A stretch of DNA of 64,000 bases, taken from Pterois miles. Its lineage: Eukaryota; Chordata; Actinopteri; Perciformes; Scorpaenidae. The stretch covers positions 20,701,501 through 20,765,500 of the forward strand of contig CAMQGK010000634.1 of assembly GCA_947000775.1 (NCBI GenBank), given 5' to 3'. Shown here in pieces: positions 12,510 to 27,070 of this stretch. How positions within the stretch are numbered: position 1 is the first letter of the stretch; each line of letters starts with the position of its first letter. Made by a program: the position numbers and the translations under genes. Below the pieces are notes generated by a model. The model made no database searches, had not been told where the DNA came from, and saw nothing but the letters and a program-made list of their open reading frames with translations.

Positions 12510-12585
12510 GCTATTTTCTCCCGAGTTTTCCTCCGGGGATTAATGGAGGTTCATCTTATCTTATCTTTTCTTATCTTATCTTAAA
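12510..12585 (+). mobile_element. LINE/SINE-type 3' tail attached to tRNA-Gly
   Basis: TTTTCCTCCGGGGATTAATGG, cut to its core GGGGATTAATGGAGG, is followed by repeated ATCTT pentamers to about 12584. The SINEs at 31 and 48 kb end in the parallel form GTGGGACTAATAAAGGA followed by TATCTTCTTCTT. The order (TCC, GGGA, AAT, AGG, ATCTT repeats) is the same. Confidence 0.6.
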
Positions 12586-12690
12586 CTTGGGAGGGTTTAG
12601 TAAAGCTGAACAGAACTACTTATTAAGGTTTAGGAAATAAAAAAAGAGGACATTTGTACTTAGGTCAACTGAGGGATTTGCTAGGAAACT
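12586..12690 (+). repeat. Minisatellite-like unit T1
   Basis: GAGGGTTTAGTAAAGCTGAAC, then AGAACTACTTATTAAGGTTT and AGGAAATAAAAAAAG resemble the T1 unit, with further partial units to about 12690. The tRNA unit therefore sits inside a T1 array. Confidence 0.6.
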
Positions 12691-12730
12691 GGGGGGAGGG
12701 GGGGGAAAAGGGGTGGGAAGGGGGATAAGT

Positions 12731-12775
<45 letters not shown>

Positions 12776-12790
12776 GGGGGGGGGGGGGGT

Positions 12791-12825
<35 letters not shown>

Positions 12826-12838
12826 AAAGAAAAAAAAA

Positions 12839-12887
<49 letters not shown>

Positions 12888-12912
12888 GAAATGTAGGTTA
12901 GGAACAGACACT

Positions 12913-12970
<58 letters not shown>

Positions 12971-13050
12971 CGGCGGCGGGTGGGCCCGTGGCCGGCCCGG
13001 GGGGTGGGTGCCGTGGTTGTGCCGGGGGGGGGGGGGCGGTGGGGCGGGGG

Positions 13051-13082
<32 letters not shown>

Positions 13083-13990
13083 AAGATTAATTGATTGTTT
13101 GGCAATAAAGCATGCTGATTGTGTTTAGGAAAAACTGACTTGGTGTTGGGGGGCTGTTGGGGGGGGGGGGGGGGGATTGGGGCGGCGGGGGCGGTGTGGG
13201 GCTGGGGGGTTGAACCAAATTTATTTGGGTTGGGGGGGAGAAAAAAAAAAAAAAAAAGGGCTACTTCGAGGAGAAAAAACCTCCCGAGTGGCGCCCGTGG
13301 GGTGTTTCCCCCCCCGTGTGTTCGTAAAAAGGTTATTGTTTTAGCAATGATGTATTGATTCTTTTGGTTTACTTAGTAATTAATAAGAATTGTAGCATTC
13401 TTGGTTTTTTTTTATTTTTTTTAAAAATTAATTTAAAATAAAATTTTTTTTTTTTTTAATTTTTTTTTTTTTTTCTACAGGGGGCCTGTAATATGGAGGA
13501 GGGAAATCCAATAGAAAAAAGAGAATATAAAAAAAAAAAAATAAAAAAAAAAAGAAAAATTTTGAAAAAAACAATAATAATTATGGAAAAAAAAAGAAGA
13601 AGGAGGGAAAATAAGAAGGAATTTAGAAAAAATACTTTTTTTGAAAATAGGAGGAGATATATTTATATTATAAATTATGTTAATCCCCATTAAAAGGGGG
13701 GGGGAGAGGAAAAGAAAAAAAAAAAAAGGGGAAGAGAGTGGGGGTGGGGTGAGGAGAGGTGTGAGAGAGTGAAAAGGAGAAAGTTTATTTTTATTGTGTG
13801 TGTGGGGAGAGGAATATATATTATTTTTTTTTTTTTAAAATAATAATAATAATTTTATTAATATTTAATTTAAATTTTATATAATATTATATATATTATT
13901 TTTAAATTATAATTTATATTTTATTTTTAAATAAATAATAAAAAAAAATTTTTTTAAAAAAAGTGCTTAATAAATAAAAAATATAAAATC
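12691..13990. repeat. Homopolymer-dominated block (poly-G, poly-A, poly-T)
   Basis: G runs of up to about 50 nt are broken by single other bases, then A-runs and T/A-only sequence. Readable islands remain: near 13119-13150, GTTTAGGAAAAACTGACTTG matches the T1 unit phrase GAAAAGATTGACTTGGTTAG seen at 15898. The apparent open frames here (poly-proline and poly-glycine) are meaningless. This is probably a collapsed or poorly polished tandem array, not natural sequence; see findings. Confidence 0.75.
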
Positions 13991-14027
13991 ATAAAGAGAA
14001 AAAAGAAATTTAAAGGCACAAAACTTA

Positions 14028-14110
14028 CTTGGAGTTAGCTTTAAGAAAAGATATGGTTTGTGTTAAAATAACACCAGAAGTGGCCAAACTTAAGTATGGA
14101 CATTATGTAA
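14028..14110 (+). repeat. Minisatellite-like unit T1
   Basis: TTGGAGTTAGCTTTAAGAAA, AGATATGGTTTGTGTTAAAA and TAACACCAGAAGTGGCC repeat what is seen at 15950-15990 (GATTGTGATTTGGGTTAAAA, TAACACCAGAAGTGG). This is the clean right-hand edge of the homopolymer block. Confidence 0.7.
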
Positions 14111-15424
14111 TAATTAAATCACCGTTGACAAGGTATGAACACCGGTCTTCAGGGCAAAAGCGTGGTGCATTTGGACCCACCCATCAAGCGTTTGTCGTTC
14201 TTTATACTTCCTGGTTCCTAATTACATGGATTACATACTAATTTATTTTTTGGATTTGTATAGGAATTACAATGTATTACTCTTTGTAAGTAGACTGTAG
14301 CTACAAAGGGTGTATGAGAACAGCCTGACTTACTGCAGTGGCATCTTGAGTATTTGTTATGTTGCAGGAATTCAATTATGTGTGTGTCTTGCCTTGGTGT
14401 TCTTTTTCCGCAAGTTGATGTGCTTTCACCTTGACTTTAGACCGTCTCCACTCTCCTTAACCACATACAATGCAAAGTTTCCATATCAGCATCATCTGGA
14501 AACAGAAGCCAGAGTCAATATTCCACAAAAGTTGTTCCAGCAATTTCTCCAGGGATCCAGTGTGGGGATGTAGGGCGCAAAAGATTATGCTGGTCTCAGC
14601 TACCGAGACGACCCCATCTCTGGCACTGCACTAGAGTCAGAGTTGTTTGTTAATGAGAATCATAGCATTAAAAAAAAGATACTTCTGTTATGCTCATGTC
14701 GCTGGTGTCACGGTCTATTGATGGTGCTTTGGCGGAGGTATAGACTGTATAATAGAGGTGCTGAAGTATGCAGTACATATAGTATAACATATAACAGCAT
14801 ACAGTACATCCCATTAAATCCCATTTCCAACACCATGCAGGCTCACTTTATGAGAGCATGCTGTCAGCAAACAGTTTTTGCAAGCAGTAGCCTGTAAAAC
14901 ATACTGACACAAGCAACACATCTATAGAACCTTTTGCAACTATTTGGATTGAGTACAAAATAAGAGAGGCAGCAGTTTTGCCCCATATAATGTTTTCATA
15001 TTTGATAGAAACTCGTTGGGGTGTTGTGACATCTCTTTAGGGTGCTTAAGCCTTTTCCCAGTGTTGTCTACAGTCAGCTGGATAACAGGCATTCAACTGC
15101 AAAACAACACAAGCAAATTAGCAACCCTGATAATTCAGAAGCTCTTCTTCTGTCATGTCCCTACTTCAGTCCAGTTTCCCTGGGAATTATGCCCATATTT
15201 GAGGGATTAAATAATGGTAAGTGGACATGCACATCCAAAACCAGAGTAAGCTGGTGCTGGACCAGTAGAAGACAGCAACAAAAAATGTAGAAGAAGGTCT
15301 GTACACTGTAGCTCCTTTTACGTTCAATTTATTGGTACATCTTTGTGACAATAAATCTGCACGATGCCATTTTTAAAAGGTAAACAATCTGGTCACATGA
15401 TAGATACTACCAGTGACCCAAATG
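14111..15424. other. Unique DNA, no gene seen
   Basis: Short frames of up to 87 codons occur, none recognisable. Confidence 0.5.
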
Positions 15425-15640
15425 GCAGTAGCTCAGTCTGTAGGGAGTTGGTTGGGGAAGGGGGGGGTCCCGGTTTAAAGTCCCGAAAGGGGGAAAAAAA
15501 AAAGTGGAAAGGGGGGGGGGGGGGGGGGCGGTTTACCTCCTGGGGCATTGGGGGGGGGCCCCGGGGGAAGGACCCAAACCCCCAAAGGGGGGGGGGGGGT
15601 GGGGGGAGGCCCCCCCTCACCAATATTTCATTTATAATAT
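15425..15640 (+). mobile_element. tRNA-derived SINE (family S2), corrupted copy
   Basis: The head GCAGTAGCTCAGTCTGTAGG and GAGTTGG match the SINE at 31035-31369 base for base. Further on, GGTTTACCTCCTGGGGCATT, ACCCAAACCCCCAA and CCCCCTCACC keep register with GTTTACCTCTTGGGCACT, ACCAAACCCCCAACTG and CCCCCTCACT. Between these anchors, A, C and T positions next to G have turned into G, and A-rich words into poly-A, at about conserved length. The corrupted stretch runs on as poly-T/A to about 15740. Confidence 0.8.
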
Positions 15641-15749
15641 TTTTATTATTTTGTTTTTTTTTTTTGAGGTTGTTTAAAAAAGAAAAGAGAGAAAAATTAA
15701 TTTTCTCCTGTAAAGGGAAAAAAAAAATTTTCTTCTTCTTCCCACAGAC

Positions 15750-16010
15750 GGTCCCAGTTTAGGCAACAAAACTACTTAGTTAGGTTTAAGAAAAGATCGA
15801 CTTGATTTACTTCAGGCAAGTAAACTATGAAGTCAAGTTCAGTCACAAAAACTTCTCAGTTGAGTTTAGGCAACACAGCTATATAATAAAGTTTAAGAAA
15901 AGATTGACTTGGTTAGGTTTAGGCAACATAACTACTTAGTTAGGTTTAGGAAAAGATTGTGATTTGGGTTAAAATAACACCAGAAGTGGTGTGACTTACT
16001 GTTAGCACGG
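15750..16010 (+). repeat. T1 minisatellite array
   Basis: Several imperfect units of the pattern GTTTAGGCAACA-AACTACTTAGTTAGGTTTAGGAAAAGAT follow one another. The last runs into GGGTTAAAATAACACCAGAA. Unit lengths are irregular (about 36-75 bp). Confidence 0.8.
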
Positions 16011-17635
16011 AATTACAGGTAAAACAGATGCATACATAATATACAATATTTGATGGATTAACCACAATGTATTTGACCAAAACGACTGTAAGAACCATTG
16101 TCTTTCCCCAACCTCATATACACTGCAGTGCCAGAAAGAATGGATTATAAAACTGTTTGCACTGAACACAATCCAAGGTTTTGAATAAACAACCAATATC
16201 AATCCTTTCATCACTGATATCAACCATTGCTTTTGTCTGTGCCGAGTACTAAGAAAAAGGCTTTATGCATGAGTTATGGCTATATTTAAGCAAGGCTACA
16301 CATGTAACAACCTCCATTACACTAAGTTAGGATAAGGATGTTGTTGCTCCTCATGTACCCACAACCTCACTTTACTCTTACATCCAGGAGCTTTTCAGTC
16401 TATCTGGAATGTCATGATGTCTGGAAACAGACTGGTTAACACATCTTTGATACAGGGGACCTATCTTTGTGTCAACACCAAAAACCACTACCTTACCCGT
16501 ATAATTGAACCCCCTTACAATGGTGCAGACGCCATGTTTGAGAGAGGCCTAAATAGACACTGATTCCATCAGCAACACCTGCCTCTGGTAGCTCCTCTTC
16601 ACAACACACCATCCTATTCAACATCACTCTCCCTTTCATTCCCATTTTTATGCACCGTCTGACTCCAGCATTCACTCTTATTCAGCTCCTCTCCTCTTCC
16701 GATGCTGCCAGCGCCATTCACGCTGCCTCATGTACACGTGTCACCATGGCAACTAGCAAATAGAGCTGTATAGCATCGTTCAACTTTTGTGGTAGACATG
16801 CTATTTGCAAACGCTCTGGATAGATGCCAGGCAGTGTCAATACGCAGTCATATCTGGGGGAAAATAATATCTTTACACAACCCTTTATTATCTACCTAAT
16901 CTGTTCTAGTTGTATGTACTCACAGATAATGATGGAGTTTGAGAAAAAGTTCAGACATCAGCAGTGAATTTTCTTTGCACACATGCCCAGTACTATTCCT
17001 GCAACTTTACATTGCATGTTTGAATCATGCACATAGGGAATAGTATATGTTTGTGGGGATGATTAAAGCATCCAGATAGATCATTTATCTGAGACTGCTG
17101 ATGTGCTGCCTGCAGTATGATGTCTGTACTTTGATGCATCCGTTCTCTGCAGGTTCAGTCTATTCCCCAAATTACCATCTGAGCTTCATCCATAATAGTG
17201 ATGGCCTGCTCTGAAAGATGAGCATCTGCATGGTTGGAAAGCAGATGAGCTGAAGTTAAGCGTTTATTTGAGATTTTTCATTTTTAGGCTGGTGGCCTTC
17301 ATGAAAGTACGCTGCTGGCACATAAGAAATTATATTAATAGACTATTCAGCTTCTGAAAGAGACGCACCCGGCTTTCAGCTAACTCCACTGTAAACACAT
17401 CCGTGTCATTATTTGATGCTCAGAGCAACTGACGTAGCATTAAGAGTGAGAAGTCATCTAAGGGCGGGAGGGAGGGGAGGTGGATGAAAAAACAAATGCA
17501 GGCCTTTTACTCTGGGGTCAACATTTGTGTCCCATTTTAAACCAGAAGTTGAGTGGTTATATCACATGATTTTACAGTATGTCATGTGACTTGACATGTC
17601 CGTAGCTTAGGTCATGTTAAAAGCATACTTATTTT
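16011..17635. other. Unique DNA, no gene seen
   Basis: No gene or element is evident. A short-loop G-quadruplex motif is at 17462-17477. Confidence 0.5.
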
Positions 17636-17710
17636 AAGCCAAACCATAATGTTTTTCCTAACACTATCCGAGTGATTTTGTTGCCTAAACCTAACCACCA
17701 CAGTTTCACA
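17636..17710 (-). repeat. Minisatellite-like unit T1
   Basis: AAACCATAATGTTTTTCCTA, then TTTTGTTGCCTAAACCTAAC is the reverse complement of the T1 unit. It lies directly before R1 copy 2. Confidence 0.7.
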
Positions 17711-17726
17711 ATTTTAACCCAGGCTA

Positions 17727-18305
17727 CAACCATTGACTATATAAAAATGGACGTAATCACCAGGATATCACCCAATAGATTGTGGACTGCTGTTTTGAAG
17801 CCTCAAGTTCAGTGTTTTGGCCATTCCCATCTTAGTTTTGGCTGTCGCCATGTTTATTTGCAACAGGAAGTGATAAGAGAGGGTGGAGCAAAGTTCAACC
17901 AAACACTGAATAAGACAAAAATGTTATAATTAACTTTCATGACCAGAAAAAAACACTGTGAAAGGATTTAAGTTCTAAGATGAAAACATGGATAACATCC
18001 AGACTGCACAGTTAATCACAAGGTAGCCAGGACATAAAGCATACCCTGCTTTATGGTCTACTTTACTGTAAATAGGACCATAATTTACTAAATGTACATC
18101 ATGCTGTATTGAAGAAGACTTAAAACTAGTGACTGAGACCATAAAGTCATGTTTGCAATCTTTACTGAATAAATCAAGTGAGAAATAGGCTCATTTTCTC
18201 ATTGACTTCTATATAATCAGGCCTCTTTTTGCAACCAGAGGAGTCACCCCCTGCTAGCTATTAGAGAGAATGTAAGTTTAAGGCACTCTCTCAGACCTGG
18301 AGATT
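17727..18305 (+). repeat. Interspersed repeat family R1, copy 2
   Basis: This is the second copy of the 1682-2285 family, with the same ordered landmarks: TTGAAGCCTCAAGTTCAG, AGAGGGTGGAGCAAAGT, TTAACTTTCATGACC, CACAAGGTAGCCAGG, GGACCATAATTTACTAA, AGAGGAGTCACCCCCTGC. Both copies are in the same orientation. Confidence 0.8.
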
Positions 18306-20100
18306 GTCTGCTGGTCACAAAGTTAACTACCACCATTTCATGTTGACCATGTGTAAATCTTCAGTGTAAAGATACTACGCTTAAGGTTGGGGGGCTTCTG
18401 TCCAAGTGGAAAAATATGACAAGTAAGCAGGGTAAACAAGGAAGCAGTACTTTGAGCTAAAAGCTAACATGAGGAGAATTTATTTAACAGGTGTAAAATG
18501 TACCATGCTCACCATCTTAGTTTAGGGTGTTAGACAAAAAGTTAAGGGATCATTAAAGTAATTAAAATTCCTCTTGAGGGGGGCATAAATATGTGAACTG
18601 AATACAGTGCAGACAAAGACAATCCATCCAATAGTTGTTGAGACATTTCACTAAACAAAAAAATCGATCTCCTTTTAAATCTGGATTCACCTCAGCTGTT
18701 GTCAGACACACCTAGTAGGCATCGTCTCTTGTTCAAATAAACACTCACCATATTTTCTAGTTAGCGCATCTCACAATTTAATCCTCAACTCTGGCTTGCG
18801 GTATCAAAACCATCAAACCAGTGTGATCTAAAAAATAATAATAACTGTAGGCTTTACGTCCAGTTGACATATTGCTGATTGCAAAGGGCTCAATTGAGAT
18901 TACAGCCTGTGGCACAGATGTAATTGATTTGCCGGGAACCCGCGAACAACATCCACCACAAGTTCAAGCTTGTGAGTCGCTGTATGAATTTATCAAACTC
19001 AGACGTCTGTGCAGGCTTCCCGGGCTAAAACCCACTGTGTCACCTTTTACAACCGGCCCGTGTGACTCCTCTGCGTTGACATGCATCCGAGGCGTCAGGG
19101 CTTCTCCCTTGTTCAAGATCCACGTCTGACAGGAGCGCTCACCCTCACTCATCATCCGTCTCCCTCAATGACGTTCATGTGATCGCAGGCAAATCGGCCC
19201 GTTGCTGTTGAGGCTGATTAAAGCGGCATCAAAGTCTCAGCCTCTGGCTTTGAATACATCACATGTCAGCTTATATGAGAGTTGTAGTGAATAATAGCCC
19301 TCGCTTAAACAGCCCTCTTCAATCTAAGATGGAAATTGCATCCTCACCAACAATATAATCTCTTTGAGTCCAGCCCAATTAATTTCTCCTTGTAAACTTT
19401 GCAGAAAGTTTTTTAGCTAGTTTGTATTCCACACCTATTCATTAGCTGGCTTGAAAACACTCCTCTTTTAATTGTTTCTGTTTGATTCCCACCAAAGCAG
19501 GATCTGTAATTAAAAGAGTCACAGACAGAGGGGAGATAAATTGAGTGTTAAACTGCCAAAGTGATCTTCAAAGTACCAAAATAAGTAGAGGAAGCAAAGG
19601 CTAAGGAAGAGACTTCCAGGCCTCTTAGCTGATAATAACTTTTGTTTCTTCAAAACCACACCATTAAGTCTTGCAAGCATGAAAATTAGGCAAACACGGG
19701 TTGGCCATATTCATGTTTGCAGAAATATTACGGGGAAAGTAATTTACCAGACTGAATGCTTGTCAACAAGGCAACAAACAACAACAACAAATATGTTATT
19801 TCTGTTACTGGAAACAGGGGAGGGCGGGGTCGGTTGTGTAAGTACATTTTTGGCCCTTTTGTTATTTTCCTTCTATTGTACTGTTTTAGTTTTGCCTCAT
19901 ACAAACAACAACAACAAAAACATATTGTTGGAAAGCTTATTTTCTGGACTAATAATGCTAGTGTAAGCTGTCTGAGTTTTTGCTGGTAGCTAGCAGAGGA
20001 ATCCAAAATAAGTCTGCTCTCCGTGGGACGATTGGGACAGTATTAGTTATCGTTCCTACCTTTATTACAACCAACAAAAAGCAGACAAAAACAAGACAAC
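18306..20100. other. Unique DNA, possible conserved non-coding segment
   Basis: A short reversed piece of repeat R2 is at 18595-18660 (CAATCCATCCAATAGTTGTT). The part from 19150 to 19560 is non-repetitive, with several TAAT/ATTA words, and could be regulatory, but nothing proves it. Confidence 0.4.
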
Positions 20101-20810
20101 CCCTACAAAAAAGTATACTTCAAGTGTATTTCATGAAATAAACATTAGTATACTTAGTACATAAATTATGCTTATATCAATGTACTAGTAGTATACTTGT
20201 AAGTGTACTACTTCTTGGGACTAGATTGGCCTACGTTTTAGTTTATGGAAGTATACTTTTAAGTATAATTTAAATGTAAGAGTAGTAAACTTTAAAAATT
20301 TTATTTTGTACTGCAACTATAATATGAACTATAGTACAAATGAACTTATACTGTAAGTATGATTTTAGTTTACTAGTTATATTCTTACTTGTAGCCCTCT
20401 TTGTAGTTAATGAAAGTACACTTTAAAGTACACTCCCAGTAAACTACCGGTACTAGTTTAATAGTTTTTAATATACTTTATATTTTTTAACTAATTCTAT
20501 CATAACTAGCCAAATGTACTTTTCTGTAAACATTTCAATATCGTATGTATAATATATGTCCTGATGAAGGTCCTCTTTCACCGAAACGTTGACCAATAAA
20601 GCAGAGAAAAGTCTTTTTTAGTTTGGAGAAACTTTTCAGTATAAGCCACGTATACTTGGACTTTTCTGCATACTTGCCAAGGACACTTAAGCATACTTTT
20701 GTGTATATTTATATATCTTTGAGTACATAAAAAGTAAACTGAAAGCATACTCTCTTATTTTAAATTAAAAAGAAGTATACTAATAGCACACTTGAATAAA
20801 CTTCTTTGAG
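20101..20810 (+). repeat. AAGTATACTT-rich repeat (family P1), copy 1
   Basis: The palindromic word AGTATACTT and near variants recur throughout. The stretch GTACTAGTAGTATACTTGTA, then CTTGGGACTAGATTGGC, then AAGAGTAGTAAACT aligns in order with 60590-60710 (GTACTAGTAGTATACTTTTA, CTTGGGACTAAATTGGC, AAGAGTAGTAAACT). No coding capacity is seen. A hammerhead-like motif interrupts this copy at 20558-20600. Confidence 0.8.
20558..20600 (+). ncRNA. Hammerhead-ribozyme-like core
   Basis: Two invariant core blocks occur in the correct order: CTGATGA at 20561-20567 and GAAAC at 20583-20587. Between them GGT (20569-20571) can pair with ACC (20580-20582) as a short stem II. Flanking GTC (20558-20560) can pair with GAC (20591-20593) as stem I. 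The GAAAC/GTT junction leaves a two-pair stem III with the expected cleavage after the T at 20590. AATAAA follows at 20595-20600. Minimal hammerheads with tiny stem III are known from Penelope-like retroelements. One extra A (20568) and weak stems argue for a decayed or inactive copy. Confidence 0.35.
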
Positions 20811-21979
20811 TGAAGTGTTCACTGAGTGAACGTGAACTCAAGTGGCAGCCAATCAGAACCCCCATTTTCTTGCCAAATTTCAGATGTCAGTTATTTATGT
20901 TTACATCCTCAAATGTAGACTTTTTTAGGTTTAAAGGCTGTTTTTTTTTTTTTTTTTTTTTTTAGCCTAGAACAAGGTGTCCGGACCAGCTCACGGTCCC
21001 AACCATCCCGGATGGCCAGAATATTGGGAAAATGCACTCTTTGTACATTTAACAAAATTGTGCCTTTCACATTTGTGCTGAGCTCTATAAAACTTGAGGA
21101 ATTGTAAATTGCAGACACCTGTATCTGTTCAGGGATCAAATTATTTCCATTACTCTTCAAGTAGTCTGCGAGTAATGGAAGGTTATTTGGTGTCAATACA
21201 AAAAAAGTTTGATGCACACAGGGATCATCAAGTGCTAACATAAACTGGAGCTGTACATGAACTACAGCACACAAAAAAATAAATGTCCTCTAAAACTGCA
21301 TTTTAATCATCTGTTCTGTTCATCTTCATGTGTCCCTGCAGTAACTTTGCATAATAGCATTAAATCTGACATCGCTATCGTCAGGCAGCGTGCCACCGGC
21401 CCAGGTCCATTTTCCATGTTACACAGATAACCATGTTCACACAGTGACAATATCCTGTTACACATATTTTTGCCCACCACCATCAAAGGGGCGTTATCTC
21501 TCCGCTGACCCACTGCCTGACCTGCTCTGTTAACCAGTTATGCTGAAAAGTGCTGAGTGGCCGTTTCCTACAAATGGGATTTCCTTATCTCCAGTCTGAG
21601 AGTATTCTGTCACCGGCAATAGATGACTCTCTCCGTTTTGCGCTGTAATTCATTTCCTGGCTTTCTCTTTGCCTCACATTCTTCCTCTCTGACAGGTGAA
21701 GAAGATAAAATACTGAGTGTGCTGATGGCTGCTGAGGATCTCAAATTCACAAGGAATAGATAAAGTCGACGCGACAGGCCTCTGTTGGAGTCTTAAAAAG
21801 CTAAGTTGGAGACGGAATTACAGATAGCATCCAAATTTGATTTTATAATTAAAAATTGATACACATTTTCAATTATTTAACATGCAAATGAGGGAGATAA
21901 GTTTAATTTTAAAATTCTAAAAGAGCCTGTGCAGTACTATCAGTGCTACTGATTTATGCTTGTATGCTAATCGGCTCTG
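20811..21979. other. Non-repetitive DNA with a poly-T and two minus-strand frames
   Basis: A T23 tract (20941-20963) precedes two neighbouring minus-strand open frames, 21307-21513 (68 codons) and 20909-21274 (121 codons, the last part read through poly-T). They lie in different frames. I recognise no domain in either, so no gene is called. Confidence 0.4.
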
Positions 21980-22018
21980 CCCCCCCCCCCCCACACACAC
22001 ACACACACACACACACAC
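21980..22018. repeat. Poly-C followed by (CA)n microsatellite
   Basis: Thirteen C residues run directly into about thirteen CA units. Confidence 0.97.
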
Positions 22019-25969
<3,951 letters not shown>

Positions 25970-26407
25970 ATCTTTTCATATGGCTGCACGGTGGTGCAGT
26001 GGTTAGCGCTGTTGCCTCACAGCAAGAGGGTCGCAGGTTCGATTCCGCTTGGGGCTTCCACACAGAAGCTTGGGACACTTGGGGCTTGGGGCACTTCTGT
26101 GTGGAGTTTGCATGTTCTCCCCGTGCAAGCGTGGGTTTTCTCCGGGTACTCCGGCTTCCTCCCACAGTCCAAAGACATGCTGTTTAGGTTAATTGATGAC
26201 TCTAAATTGCCCGTAGGTGTGGATGTGAGTGTGAATGGTTGTCTGTCTATATGTTGTCTGTCTCTACGTGCCCTGTGATGGACTGGCAACCTGTCCAGGG
26301 TGAACCCCGCCTTCGCCCAATGCCAGCTGGGATCGGCTCCAGCCTCCCCGCGACCCCTAACGGGAAAAGCGGTTGACGATGGATGGATGGATGGATCTTT
26401 TCATATG
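25970..26407 (+). mobile_element. tRNA-derived SINE (family S1) with perfect target duplication
   Basis: The head carries a Pol III A-box-like GGTGCAGTGGTTAGCG and an exact B box GGTTCGATTCC at 26036-26046. The conserved body includes CTCCGGGTACTCCGGCTTCC, CAGTCCAAAGACATGC, TCTAAATTGCCCGTAGGTG, GGACTGGCAACCTGTCCAGG and CGCGACCCCTAACGGG. It ends in a (GGAT)n tail to 26396. The 13-bp duplication ATCTTTTCATATG flanks it at 25970-25982 and 26395-26407 (the outermost AT may overlap the tail). A short internal duplication GGGACACTTGGGGCTTGGGG lies after the tRNA-like head. Both Pol III boxes are intact. The frames inside (up to 131 codons) are not genes. Confidence 0.92.
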
Positions 26408-27070
26408 CCTCTATTATTTTCATTTGGTTTTTTGTTCACCTATAGAAGTTTAGCTTATTGAGATCGATTTGATGTATAGTTCTGTATACGTAGAAGCATT
26501 AAAGTGATGAAAAGTCTCAGGTCAATAGCTGGCAGACCTGTGCTTTCATTACACTTAAAATATGGCAGCAATACTATAGACCAGGATTCTACTTGAAAAG
26601 TTGTTGATTGAAGTGCTGATGTGTTGTGTGTGTTTGTGCGCTCTAAGTGAAAAAGAGAATGATAGAGTTGCCGTGTTTATTGCTATTGTGAGACTTCACA
26701 CAAACACACACACACACAACTTTAATCTCCATCTAACAGTTTGCCCCTACCTGATATTATTATGCTTTACAACCAGCAATCAATCTGCGGAGAACCAGAG
26801 GTGGTTTCAGCACCAAAGGGATTAAAGTGACCATGCAATTTGAGTTTTAGTATTCTACGGTCGTGGCCAAAAGTAACAGCTCAATACCAACGTGATTTTT
26901 ATACAACCGTACCACCATATCTGTTTCCAAATGAGCTATAACATTTTCTCCTTAACTCATTTGTAAAATAGTTGCTTTGTAAATCAAATATCTCTTATTG
27001 CTGCTGATGATAAACCACCATTTTGTACTCTCATGTACCTCCTTGGCCTACCCTTCCTTCTCCTTTGCAG
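26408..27070. other. Unique DNA, no gene seen
   Basis: A small (CA)n lies near 26700-26717. A GGTCGTGGCCAAAAG phrase at 26859-26873 resembles the end of some Tc1-type elements, but no partner end was found. Confidence 0.45.

Noticed and set aside
12665..13128. Poly-proline and poly-glycine open frames
   Set aside because: They are translations of G/C homopolymers in a suspect block.
15393..15762. 132-codon plus-strand frame and antisense proline-rich frame
   Set aside because: They lie in the homopolymerised SINE; the sequence itself is unreliable.
26859..26885. Tc1-like GTGGCCAAAAG terminal phrase
   Set aside because: No matching inverted end or transposase remnant nearby, so it is not called as an element.
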